A program made the position numbers and the translations under genes. Shown here one piece after another: positions 16,462 to 25,056 of a DNA stretch of 64,000 nucleotides. This stretch comes from Gordonia sputi NBRC 100414 (lineage in GTDB: Bacteria > Actinomycetota > Actinomycetes > Mycobacteriales > Mycobacteriaceae). The stretch lies in NCBI RefSeq assembly GCF_000248055.1, contig NZ_BAFC01000097.1:1-64000 (forward strand), read 5' to 3'. The notes below the pieces were generated by a model. That model was not told the DNA's origin. It made no database searches and saw only the letters and a list, made by a program, of their open reading frames with translations. Each line of letters begins with the position of its first letter. The stretch's first letter is position 1.

Positions 16462-17715
16462 GTGCGCGTACTAGTCATCGGCTCGGGCGGCCGTGAACAC
16501 GCCCTGCTCCTCGGCCTGTCCCGCGATCCGTCGGTCACCGAACTGCACGTCGCGCCCGGCAACGCGGGGACTGCGTCGATCGCCACCAATCACGCCGTCG
16601 ACGTCGTGTCGTCCGACGGTGTGCTGGCCCTCGCGCGTCAGCTCGACGCCGATCTCGTCGTCATCGGCCCCGAGGTGCCGCTGGTTCTCGGTGTGGCCGA
16701 CGCGCTGCGTGACGCCGGGTTCGCGACGTTCGGCCCCGGTGCACGAGCGGCACAGATCGAGGGATCGAAGGCCTTCGCCAAAGACGTCATGGCCGCGGCC
16801 GGGGTCCGTACCGCGCACAGCGAGGTCGTCGACAACCCTGCCAAACTCGACGCCGCTCTTGATCGCTTCGGCCCGACCTGGGTGGTCAAGGACGACGGTT
16901 TGGCCGCGGGCAAGGGCGTCGTCGTGACCACCGACCGCGCGGCCGCGCGCAGCCACGCGGCCGAATGCCTCGAGATCGGCCACCCGGTCCTGCTCGAGAG
17001 CTTCCTCGACGGGCCGGAGGTCTCGCTGTTCTGCCTGGTCGACGGCGAGACCGTGGTACCGCTGATCCCCGCACAGGACCATAAGCGCGTCGGCGACAAC
17101 GACACCGGACCCAACACCGGTGGCATGGGTGCCTACACGCCGCTGCCGTGGCTACCCGACGAGATGACCACGCAGATCGTCGACGACGTGGTCAAACCTG
17201 TTGCCGCAGAGTTGGTTCGACGCGGCACGCCGTTCTCCGGATTGCTCTATGCCGGACTCGCGATCGGCAACGACGGACCGGCCGTCGTCGAATTCAATTG
17301 CCGCTTTGGCGATCCCGAGACCCAGGCGGTGCTCGCACTGCTGAAATCGCCTCTGGGACAAGCGCTCAACGCGACGGCAACCGGCACCCTGGCCGATCTG
17401 CCCCCACTGGAGTGGGAAGACGGCGCGGCGGTCATTGTGGTGGTCGCAGCGGAGAACTATCCCGGCAAGCCACGCACGGGCGACGTGATCATCGGCGCAG
17501 GCGGCGAGGGCGTGCTGCACGCGGGGACGGCAATCGACGCTTCGGGTGCGGTGGTCTCGGCGGGAGGTCGGGTACTCGGGGTGCTCGGTGTGGGTGCCGA
17601 CCTCGCCGAGGCGCGCGCCCAGGCGTACGAGCGAATCGACGCGATCAAGCTGCCGGGCTCGCATCATCGCACCGACATCGGCAGGGCCGCGCTCGAAGGT
17701 GAGATCAGTATCTGA
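16462..17715 (+). CDS. purD: Phosphoribosylamine-glycine ligase (GAR synthetase)
   Basis: 417 residues, second step of de novo purine synthesis: joins phosphoribosylamine and glycine using ATP. The N-terminal Rossmann motif [14 protein letters not shown], the ATP-grasp region with [20 protein letters not shown] near residue 215 and [12 protein letters not shown] (metal ligands) are all present; length is standard. The start is set at GTG 16462 because the protein then begins [10 protein letters not shown], as in other PurD proteins, and the -10 spacing fits. It ends in a hairpin shared with the convergent esterase gene. Confidence 0.95.
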   Translation: MRVLVIGSGGREHALLLGLSRDPSVTELHVAPGNAGTASIATNHAVDVVSSDGVLALARQLDADLVVIGPEVPLVLGVADALRDAGFATFGPGARAAQIEGSKAFAKDVMAAAGVRTAHSEVVDNPAKLDAALDRFGPTWVVKDDGLAAGKGVVVTTDRAAARSHAAECLEIGHPVLLESFLDGPEVSLFCLVDGETVVPLIPAQDHKRVGDNDTGPNTGGMGAYTPLPWLPDEMTTQIVDDVVKPVAAELVRRGTPFSGLLYAGLAIGNDGPAVVEFNCRFGDPETQAVLALLKSPLGQALNATATGTLADLPPLEWEDGAAVIVVVAAENYPGKPRTGDVIIGAGGEGVLHAGTAIDASGAVVSAGGRVLGVLGVGADLAEARAQAYERIDAIKLPGSHHRTDIGRAALEGEISI

Positions 17716-17722
17716 TCTCACC
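17698..17722. terminator. 11-bp hairpin between convergent purD and esterase genes
   Basis: GGTGAGATCAG-TAT-CTGATCTCACC is a perfect stem spanning the purD stop codon and ending 6 bp before the esterase stop. There is no U-run, so it would be a U-less, bidirectional terminator or mRNA-end stabiliser. Confidence 0.5.
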
Positions 17723-17728
17723 GGTGCT

Positions 17729-18712
17729 CTAACGGGCCAGTTCGCGCCCGAGGAACGCCACCTGATCGGGAAGAACGCTGCGCCAGTAGCGATTTGTGTG
17801 TCCACCCGCCGCCGTGCCGAATGCTGCGGGTGGGTGCAGGCCCGCCGCCCACTGGCGTGTGTAGGTGAAGAACTGATCGCTCGACCCGATGGTGATCAGT
17901 AGGGGGATCTTGTCGAACGCGCGCTGCTGGCCGAACAGCGAGTTGCGCTGATAGTCGTCGAAGCTGTCGAAGGCCCGCTGCGGAAAATTGTTCGGATCTG
18001 CCCACAGCGCAGGCGAACTCACCGCGATCGCGGCCACGCGAGGTGCGCCGAGCAGCGCTCCGAGGCGCAGCGCCCCGTAACCGCCCATCGACCAGCCGAA
18101 AAGTCCGAGTCGCTCGGTGGACAGGTCGAGTTCGGGGTTGCTCGCCAGCATCGGGATGAACTCGTCGAGAACCATTGCGCCGCCATCGGTTCCGTCGACG
18201 CGCGCATGCCAGTAGTTGCGCGCGCCGTCGACAGCGGCAATCGCAAACGGTGCATTGCCCGCGTCGACGTACTCCTGCAGCACGGTCTGGATGCTGAGCT
18301 TGCTGGTGAAGATCGACTGCTCGTTGGTGTTCAACGCGTGCAGGACCACCACGACGGGAAGCGTCCCGGTCACACCCGAGGGACGTGCGACCGCCCAACG
18401 CGTCGGCCGACCACCCATCTTGGCGGAGACGAAGCTCCCGGTGATCAGCTTCGGGCCCTCGGCGATCGGCGCGGGCGAGGTCTCGACGGGCAGCTCGTCG
18501 TCGGCCGAACGAGGGGCCGCCGCTCGACGCTCGTCGACCGTCACCGCATCCGACCGCGAGCACGCCGACAGCGACAACGCAGACAGGGCTCCGATAGCTG
18601 AGACGCCCAGTGCGGACGCGAGAACAGCCCGGCGGTTGGGCTGCGCCGACGGTGCGTCGGAGGCGGTGTCGGCGCGCGAGGTTCGCTCGGTGGCCGGGTG
18701 ATCGGTGCTCAT
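17729..18712 (-). CDS. Exported esterase-family alpha/beta-hydrolase lipoprotein
   Basis: 327 residues with a signal at the N-terminus: NRRAVLASALG (twin-arginine-like) followed by SLSACS, a plausible lipobox, so probably anchored outside the membrane. The hydrolase part has the nucleophile elbow GWSMGG and a late GGHTNRYW containing the catalytic histidine, as in the esterase D/antigen 85-like family. Substrate unknown. It starts 26 bp after the DUF302 gene and is probably the last gene of the regulator-DUF302-esterase operon. The open frame extends upstream but ATG 18712 puts the signal peptide in the right place. Confidence 0.82.
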   Translation of the reverse strand: MSTDHPATERTSRADTASDAPSAQPNRRAVLASALGVSAIGALSALSLSACSRSDAVTVDERRAAAPRSADDELPVETSPAPIAEGPKLITGSFVSAKMGGRPTRWAVARPSGVTGTLPVVVVLHALNTNEQSIFTSKLSIQTVLQEYVDAGNAPFAIAAVDGARNYWHARVDGTDGGAMVLDEFIPMLASNPELDLSTERLGLFGWSMGGYGALRLGALLGAPRVAAIAVSSPALWADPNNFPQRAFDSFDDYQRNSLFGQQRAFDKIPLLITIGSSDQFFTYTRQWAAGLHPPAAFGTAAGGHTNRYWRSVLPDQVAFLGRELAR

Positions 18713-18738
18713 CGAGTTCACAGGATAGTGGGCACCGG

Positions 18739-19131
18739 CTAGATTGCGGCGATCGCCGCCTTCAGTTTCGTCGACGCCTCGGCGGCCACGTCGGGCAGCC
18801 CCGGTGCATCGGCGACCGCGACCATGATGTCGGGGTTCATCGCTTCGACGATCACCTCGCCCGTGACCTCGGGATTTGCCCGGACGACCACATTGCACGG
18901 CAGCAGCAGACCGATCTGCCGTTCGACGCCGAGCGCGCGATGTGCGAGACCGGGATTACACGCACCGAGGATCAGGTACGGCTCGATGTCTTCGTCGAGC
19001 TTCTTCTTCAACGTCGCGGTGACGTCGATCTCGGTCAGCACCCCGAATCCCTGCTCGCCCAGTGCCTCGCGAGTGCGGGCGACGGCGTCGTCGAAGTCGG
19101 TGGTGAGGGTGGTGGAGTAGCCGAGTTGCAT
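18739..19131 (-). CDS. DUF302 family protein
   Basis: 130 residues matching the DUF302 family: starts MQLGYSTTL, then DDAVARTREALGEQGFGVLTEIDV, and a CNPGLAHRAL segment. The family has no established enzyme activity but often accompanies CsoR/CstR-type regulators and sulfur or copper genes. Here it follows the CstR-like gene by 26 bp and precedes the esterase by 26 bp. AGGAAG, a ribosome site, lies just before ATG 19131. Confidence 0.85.
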   Translation of the reverse strand: MQLGYSTTLTTDFDDAVARTREALGEQGFGVLTEIDVTATLKKKLDEDIEPYLILGACNPGLAHRALGVERQIGLLLPCNVVVRANPEVTGEVIVEAMNPDIMVAVADAPGLPDVAAEASTKLKAAIAAI

Positions 19132-19157
19132 GGCGCTTCCTTTCTGTGTTGCTGATC

Positions 19158-20109
<952 letters not shown>

Positions 20110-20115
20110 CCGGCC

Positions 20116-20121
20116 AGGATA
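20116..20121 (-). promoter_or_regulatory. Leaderless -10 element (TATCCT) of the TetR gene
   Basis: Minus-strand TATCCT ends 6 nt before ATG 20109, and the operator dyad begins 14 bp further upstream, covering the core promoter. Confidence 0.5.
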
Positions 20122-20135
20122 GCGCGATGACAGAA

Positions 20136-20168
20136 TCTGACATCAGGCGTACCGTGAGTGATGTCAGA
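20136..20168. promoter_or_regulatory. TetR operator: TCTGACATCA-N13-TGATGTCAGA
   Basis: A perfect inverted repeat of 10-bp arms (20136-20145 and 20159-20168) in the divergent promoter. Arms of TGACA/TGTCA type are common for TetR repressors. Binding here would shut off both genes. Confidence 0.7.
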
Positions 20169-20196
20169 TCATGTCATCACAACGAAGAGGCTTGTC

Positions 20197-21102
20197 ATGC
20201 GCGTTTTTCTCACCGGTGCGTCGGGACATATCGGGTCCGCACTCATACCTGAGCTCATTGCGGCAGGCCACAGCGTCGTCGGACTTGCTCGCTCTGACGA
20301 CGCGGCCGCGCTGGTGGCCGACCGCGGGGCGGAGGTCGTCCGTGGTGGACTCGACGACCTCGATGTCTTGAGTGCCGCCGCGTCGGACTCCGACGGTGTC
20401 ATCCACCTCGCCTTCCGTCACGACCTCATGCAGGTCGGCGACATGGCAGGCGCCGCAGACTCCGACCTCGCGGCTCTCACGGCCATCGGCGACGCCGTGC
20501 GCGGCACCGGCAAACCCCTGGTGGGTACATCCGGAACACTTCTCTTGGCCGCTTTCGGCATCACCGGACGCCCCGGCACCGAGGAGGATGCGTTTCCTTC
20601 GGGGTACCGGATCGACTCCGAGAACTTCGTGATCGGACTCGCCGACGACGATGTGCGGTCGTCGGTGGTGCGGCTACCTCCGACCGTGCACTCCGACCTC
20701 GACCGCCACGGCTTCGTCCCCGGATTGATCGGATTCGCGCGTACCGCGGGCTCGTCGGGATACCTGGGTGACGGACACAACCGGTGGCCCGCGGTGCACA
20801 CCCGCGACGCGGCGCGTGTCTATCGCCGTGCGCTCGAATCCGCGCCGGCGGGCACCCGGCTGCACGCGGTAGCCGATGAGGGTGTGCCGTTCCGGGAGAT
20901 CGCCGCGGCCATCGGGCGGGGACTCGACGTCCCGGTGGTGTCGGTTCCCGCGGACAGGGCTGCTGACGTATTCGGTTATCTCGCAGGCTTCGTCGGCGTT
21001 GACAATCCGACGTCGTCGACGCTGACGCGTGAACTGCTCGGCTGGGAGCCGGAGTTCCCGGGTCTGCTCAGCGACCTCGCCGATGGGCACTACTTCACCT
21101 GA
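20197..21102 (+). CDS. NAD(P)-dependent epimerase/dehydratase-like protein
   Basis: 301 residues of the extended short-chain dehydrogenase type: the Rossmann motif TGASGHIG lies near residues 6-13, and the C-terminal half resembles sugar-epimerase-like proteins. The canonical YxxxK is not obvious (SGYRIDSEN region), so catalysis may differ from classic epimerases. ATG 20197 follows a GAAGAGG ribosome site and starts right at the Rossmann strand; the upstream part of the open frame covers the operator. It is probably induced when the divergent TetR protein binds its ligand. Confidence 0.83.
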   Translation: MRVFLTGASGHIGSALIPELIAAGHSVVGLARSDDAAALVADRGAEVVRGGLDDLDVLSAAASDSDGVIHLAFRHDLMQVGDMAGAADSDLAALTAIGDAVRGTGKPLVGTSGTLLLAAFGITGRPGTEEDAFPSGYRIDSENFVIGLADDDVRSSVVRLPPTVHSDLDRHGFVPGLIGFARTAGSSGYLGDGHNRWPAVHTRDAARVYRRALESAPAGTRLHAVADEGVPFREIAAAIGRGLDVPVVSVPADRAADVFGYLAGFVGVDNPTSSTLTRELLGWEPEFPGLLSDLADGHYFT

Positions 21103-21191
21103 TACGCAATGTGTGGCCAACGCGTGTGATCACGAGGTCGAGATTTGCGAAAGCCAACCGCGTAGTGAGATCGCTTGGCAGCATGGGGGCC

Positions 21192-21794
21192 ATGACGGCG
21201 GCGACTACTCCCAAGGGAGAGCGCAGGCGGTCGCGTCTCATCGCGGCTGCCGGAGAGTTGTTGCTGGAAGGCGGCTTCGACGCCGTGCGTCACCGAGCAG
21301 TTGCCGATCGTGCGCAATTGCCACTCGCGTCGACCACGTACTACTTCGGCTCACTCGAAGACCTGATGGCCGAGGCCGCGGCGTTCGTCTCGCGGGCCGA
21401 CGAACAGGCGATCGTCGATCGGGGCGAAGCGGTTGCGCGGCGTCGTCGAGGAGGGCACGCGACCGCGGAGATCCTCGCCGATGTCTTCGTCGGCGAGGAC
21501 ACCCCGCACGACGAGCTGGCGGCCCGCTACGAGATGATCGCGCTCACACCGAGATACCCACGGCTCTACGACGTCGTGGCCGCGCGACGTGCGACGCTCG
21601 CCTCGACACACCTCGTCGTGCTCGACAGATCGGGACGGTTGGCGCGGGCGGCGCACATCGAGAATCTCATCGCCATCGAAGACGGGGCCGTTCTCGGTGC
21701 ACTCGGTAATGGATCGTCGCCGGTCGACGCGACGCGCGATGCGCTCGGTGAGGTCGTCGACGTACTGGCCCCGCGATTGGAGGATTCACAGTGA
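21192..21794 (+). CDS. TetR-family regulator
   Basis: About 200 residues: a helix-turn-helix with FDAVRHRAVADRAQLPLASTTYYFGS and a TetR C-terminal domain. The start is uncertain between ATG 21183 and ATG 21192; homology begins just after the latter. The end overlaps the next gene by 4 nt (GTGA), so regulator and a secreted protein are made together. I see no clear operator in the 90-bp gap before it apart from GTGATCAC at about 21,125. Confidence 0.85.
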   Translation: MTAATTPKGERRRSRLIAAAGELLLEGGFDAVRHRAVADRAQLPLASTTYYFGSLEDLMAEAAAFVSRADEQAIVDRGEAVARRRRGGHATAEILADVFVGEDTPHDELAARYEMIALTPRYPRLYDVVAARRATLASTHLVVLDRSGRLARAAHIENLIAIEDGAVLGALGNGSSPVDATRDALGEVVDVLAPRLEDSQ

Positions 21795-22219
21795 CGGATC
21801 GGCAGACTGCCGCAGCGTGGCACCGCGTGATCGGTCGGGTTGTGGCGACCGTCGTCGTCGCGGTCGGCGTACTCGTCGGAGCGTTGTCGGCGCAGGGTGC
21901 GGCGTCGGCCGACCCGGTCCAGGCGCCCGATCCGGGAGTTCCGTTCTCATCGGTGGTCTACGGAACCGGATGCACGTATTGGCTGACGGGACTGGTGAAC
22001 TCGCGCGGGACGGTCACGTTCTGGGAGGGCAGGAAGGGCTACACGCCACGGCTCATCGGGAGCGCCGAGCCCGCGGGTGGACAGGCCACGGTGAAGTGGA
22101 TTCCGCGGCGGATCGGCGACAGATACCTCTACACGAAACAGAACAATGTGCGGTCGAAGCTGACGCTGGCACGGGTGCATCAGGGCTACGGCTCCGGTGG
22201 GACGTGCATCGCGATCTGA
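21791..22219 (+). CDS. Secreted protein of unknown function
   Basis: 142 residues: a positively charged start, a hydrophobic stretch (VVATVVVAVGVLVGAL, residues 17-32) and an Ala-X-Ala-like cleavage site before DPVQAPD, so a Sec-exported mature protein of about 100 residues. Two cysteines, in GTGCTYW and GGTCIAI, could form a disulfide tying the two ends of the mature chain. I do not recognise the family. GTG 21791 overlaps the TetR stop, which suggests the regulator controls it. Confidence 0.72.
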   Translation: MTDRQTAAAWHRVIGRVVATVVVAVGVLVGALSAQGAASADPVQAPDPGVPFSSVVYGTGCTYWLTGLVNSRGTVTFWEGRKGYTPRLIGSAEPAGGQATVKWIPRRIGDRYLYTKQNNVRSKLTLARVHQGYGSGGTCIAI

Positions 22220-22281
22220 GCCGGTGCCCGTGGCCGGTGCGCGGCCATACGCCCGTGGACGGCGACTGCCGACCGCACGAC

Positions 22282-22287
22282 TAGACT
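22282..22287 (+). promoter_or_regulatory. Leaderless -10 element of purB (TAGACT)
   Basis: TAGACT ends 6 nt before GTG 22294, and no ribosome site is present. Confidence 0.5.
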
Positions 22288-22293
22288 GTTGGC

Positions 22294-23721
22294 GTGTCGA
22301 AACCTGCCATCACCAATGTTCTGGCCAGTCGATATGCGTCTGCTGACCTCGCCGAGATCTGGTCGGCGACCAACAAGATCGCGCTCGAACGCCGCCTGTG
22401 GCTGGCCGTTCTGAAGGCGCAGCAGGATCTGGGGATCGACGTCCCCGCCGGTGCGGTCGCCGACTACGAGGCCGTCATCGACCAGATCGACCTCGCGTCG
22501 ATCGCCGAACGTGAGCGCGTCACCCGCCACGACGTGAAGGCGCGTATCGAAGAGTTCAACGCGCTCGCCGGGCACGAGCAGATCCACAAGGGCATGACGA
22601 GCCGCGACCTCACCGAGAACGTCGAGCAGTTGCAGATCCTGCAGTCGCTGCGTCACGTGTACGCGCACGGCATCACGGTGCTCGCACGACTCGTCGAGCA
22701 TGCTGCGCAGTACAGCTCGACGGTGATGGCCGGACGCAGTCACAACGTCGCCGCGCAGGCCACCACGCTGGGCAAGAGGTTCGCCTCCGCTGCCGACGAG
22801 CTCATGATCGCGTTGCAGCGCGTCGACGAAACCATCGACCGCTATCCGCTGCGTGGCGTCAAGGGTCCGATGGGTACCAGCCAGGACATGCTCGACCTGT
22901 TGGGCGGCGACGCGTCGAAGCTCGCCGAACTCGAAACGCGTGTCGCCGGGCATCTCGGATTCGCGCGATCGCTGACATCTGTCGGCCAGATCTACCCGCG
23001 CTCGCTCGATCACGACGTCGTGTCTGCGCTGGTGCAGGTGGGTGCGGGGCCGTCGTCGTTGGCGCACACGATCCGGCTGATGGCGGGCCACGAGCTGGTC
23101 ACCGAGGGCTTCCAGCCGGGTCAGGTCGGGTCGTCGGCGATGCCGCACAAGATGAACACGCGCAGCTGTGAGCGTGTCAACGGCCTGCAGGTGGTGCTGC
23201 GCGGTTATGGCTCGATGGCTGCCGAACTCGCAGGCGCGCAGTGGAACGAGGGCGACGTGTTCTGCTCGGTCGTCCGACGCGTCGCGCTGCCCGACGCCTT
23301 CTTCGCCATCGACGGCATGCTGGAGACCTTCCTGACCGTGCTCGCCGAGTTCGGCGCATACCCCGCGGTCATCGAGAAGGAATTGGCCCGCTACCTGCCG
23401 TTCCTGGCGACCACCAAGGTGTTGATGGCGTCGGTGCGGGCGGGCGTGGGGCGCGAGACCGCGTACGAGGCCATCAAGGGGAACGCCGTCGCGGTTGCGC
23501 TTGCGATGCGTGAGGAAGGTCGCGAGCCCGACCTGCTCGATCGCCTCGCCGCCGACGACCGCATCCCCCTCGACCGCGCTCAGCTCGACGCGCTACTCGA
23601 CGACAAGGAGGCGTTCGTCGGAGCCGCAGGCCGCCAGGTCGCCGACGTCATCGCCGCCGCCGAGAAGCTCATCGCCGACAACCCCGAGGCCGCCAACTAC
23701 GTGCCCGCCCCCATCCTCTAG
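22294..23721 (+). CDS. purB: Adenylosuccinate lyase
   Basis: 475 residues of the fumarase/aspartase superfamily. It cleaves SAICAR to AICAR and adenylosuccinate to AMP, releasing fumarate. Visible motifs are TRHDVKARIEEF, the substrate-binding GMTSRDLTEN, AGRSHNVAAQATT, KGPMGTSQD and the signature SSAMPHKMN. Length is normal. GTG 22294 is supported by the -10 element 6 nt upstream. It converges on a small Rdx protein gene; the gap is filled by 19-bp repeats. Confidence 0.95.
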   Translation: MSKPAITNVLASRYASADLAEIWSATNKIALERRLWLAVLKAQQDLGIDVPAGAVADYEAVIDQIDLASIAERERVTRHDVKARIEEFNALAGHEQIHKGMTSRDLTENVEQLQILQSLRHVYAHGITVLARLVEHAAQYSSTVMAGRSHNVAAQATTLGKRFASAADELMIALQRVDETIDRYPLRGVKGPMGTSQDMLDLLGGDASKLAELETRVAGHLGFARSLTSVGQIYPRSLDHDVVSALVQVGAGPSSLAHTIRLMAGHELVTEGFQPGQVGSSAMPHKMNTRSCERVNGLQVVLRGYGSMAAELAGAQWNEGDVFCSVVRRVALPDAFFAIDGMLETFLTVLAEFGAYPAVIEKELARYLPFLATTKVLMASVRAGVGRETAYEAIKGNAVAVALAMREEGREPDLLDRLAADDRIPLDRAQLDALLDDKEAFVGAAGRQVADVIAAAEKLIADNPEAANYVPAPIL

Positions 23722-23727
23722 TCGCTA

Positions 23728-23783
23728 GTTGAGCTGCACCCCGCTGGTTGAGCTGTACCCCGCTGGTTGAGCTTGTCGAAACC
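23728..23783. repeat. Three 18-19-bp repeats (GTTGAGCTGTACCCCGCTG)
   Basis: Two 19-bp units (23728-23746 and 23747-23765) and a third diverging at GTTGAGCTTGTCGAAACC. The reverse complement reads GGTTTCGACAAGCTCAACCAGCGG, a repeat related to the array at 1-165. It lies between convergent purB and the Rdx gene. Confidence 0.85.
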
Positions 23784-23785
23784 AC

Positions 23786-24064
23786 TCACTTCTTCTCGGA
23801 GTGCCCGAGTTGCCAGTCGGGCAGCGCGGTGTCGCGCAGGCGGCGCTTGAGTTCGGCGGCGTCGGGGAACCCGCCGTCGGCCTTGCGTTCCCACAGCTGC
23901 GTCCCGTCAACGTCGATGCGGAAGATGCCGCCGGTGCCGGGGACCAGGGTGACCGAGCCGAGGTCGGTGCCGAAGGTGCTCAGCAGCTCCGACGCCATCC
24001 AGCTCGCCCGCAGCAGCCAGTTGCACTGCGTGCAGTAGGTGATGGTGATCGCGGGAGAGGTCAT
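23786..24064 (-). CDS. SelT/SelW/SelH (Rdx) family protein
   Basis: 92 residues with the family's N-terminal redox motif CTQC (residues 11-14, after ITITY) and a central TLVPGTGGIFRIDVDG strand pair. The fold is thioredoxin-like; bacterial Rdx proteins use Cys-X-X-Cys instead of selenocysteine. Role unknown, probably thiol redox. ATG 24064 is chosen by alignment to the family start; the open frame continues upstream toward purC. It is divergent from purC by 94 bp. Confidence 0.82.
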   Translation of the reverse strand: MTSPAITITYCTQCNWLLRASWMASELLSTFGTDLGSVTLVPGTGGIFRIDVDGTQLWERKADGGFPDAAELKRRLRDTALPDWQLGHSEKK

Positions 24065-24146
24065 CTGCCTACGGTCCCACATGATGTGCCGGGGGTCCGA
24101 TGTCTCGGCCACCAACCCGAACATGTCTCCGCGCAGGCGCAGCATC

Positions 24147-24152
24147 TAAGGT
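24147..24152 (+). promoter_or_regulatory. Leaderless -10 element of purC (TAAGGT)
   Basis: TAAGGT fits TANNNT and ends 6 nt before ATG 24159. Confidence 0.45.
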
Positions 24153-24158
24153 CGAAGC

Positions 24159-25049
24159 ATGCGTCCAGCTCTCGATTCGTACACCTTTGTGGCCTCGGGC
24201 AAGGTGCGCGAGATCTATCAGATCGATTCCGACACCCTTCTCATGGTCGCCAGCGACCGCATCTCGGCGTACGACTTCGTGCTCTCGCCCGAGATACCCG
24301 ACAAGGGCCGCATCCTCACCGCGATGAGCTTCTTCTGGTTCGACGCGCTCGGCGTGCCCAACCATCTCGCCGGTGGCCCCGACGACGAGCGCATACCCGC
24401 CGAACTCGTCGGCCGTTCGATGGTGGTGCACAAGCTGCCCATGGTGCCCGTCGAATGCGTCGCCCGCGGCTATCTCACCGGGTCCGGTCTCATCGACTAC
24501 AACAAGACCGGCGCGGTGTGCGGCGTCGTGCTCCCGTCGGGTCTGCGCGAGGCCGACAAGCTGCCGCAGCCGATCTTCACTCCCGCGACCAAGGCGGAGC
24601 AGGGTGATCACGACGAGAACATCACCTTTGAGCAAGCGGCAGATGTCGTCGGAGCCGAGCTCGCCGACTCCCTGCGTAGCGCGACGCTCGACATCTACGG
24701 CAGGGCAGCCGATCTCGCCGCGGATCGCGGAATCATATTGGCCGACACCAAGTTCGAGTTCGGGCAAACCCCCGACGGCTCGCTCGTCCTTGCCGACGAG
24801 GTGTTGACCCCCGACTCGTCCCGGTACTGGGACGCCGCCTCGTACACGCCGGGACATGTCCAACCCAGCTTCGACAAGCAGATCGTCCGCAACTGGCTGA
24901 CCTCGGCGGCGTCGGGTTGGGACCGATCGTCCGACAATCCACCACCCAGCCTGCCCGCCGACGTCGTCGAGCGGACCCGCGCACGTTATATCGAAGCCTA
25001 CGAACTGATTTCGCAGAAGTCGTTCGACGACTGGCCCGACCACGCATAG
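24159..25049 (+). CDS. purC: SAICAR synthetase
   Basis: 296 residues; joins CAIR and aspartate with ATP to give SAICAR, the substrate of PurB encoded just upstream. Motifs seen: [10 protein letters not shown] (nucleotide loop), [34 protein letters not shown] and DTKFEFG. Length fits the long actinobacterial form. The ATG is preceded by a TAAGGT -10 at the leaderless spacing. The peptidase gene follows after 7 bp, so the two probably share a transcript. Confidence 0.95.
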   Translation: MRPALDSYTFVASGKVREIYQIDSDTLLMVASDRISAYDFVLSPEIPDKGRILTAMSFFWFDALGVPNHLAGGPDDERIPAELVGRSMVVHKLPMVPVECVARGYLTGSGLIDYNKTGAVCGVVLPSGLREADKLPQPIFTPATKAEQGDHDENITFEQAADVVGAELADSLRSATLDIYGRAADLAADRGIILADTKFEFGQTPDGSLVLADEVLTPDSSRYWDAASYTPGHVQPSFDKQIVRNWLTSAASGWDRSSDNPPPSLPADVVERTRARYIEAYELISQKSFDDWPDHA

Positions 25050-25056
25050 GAGACCT

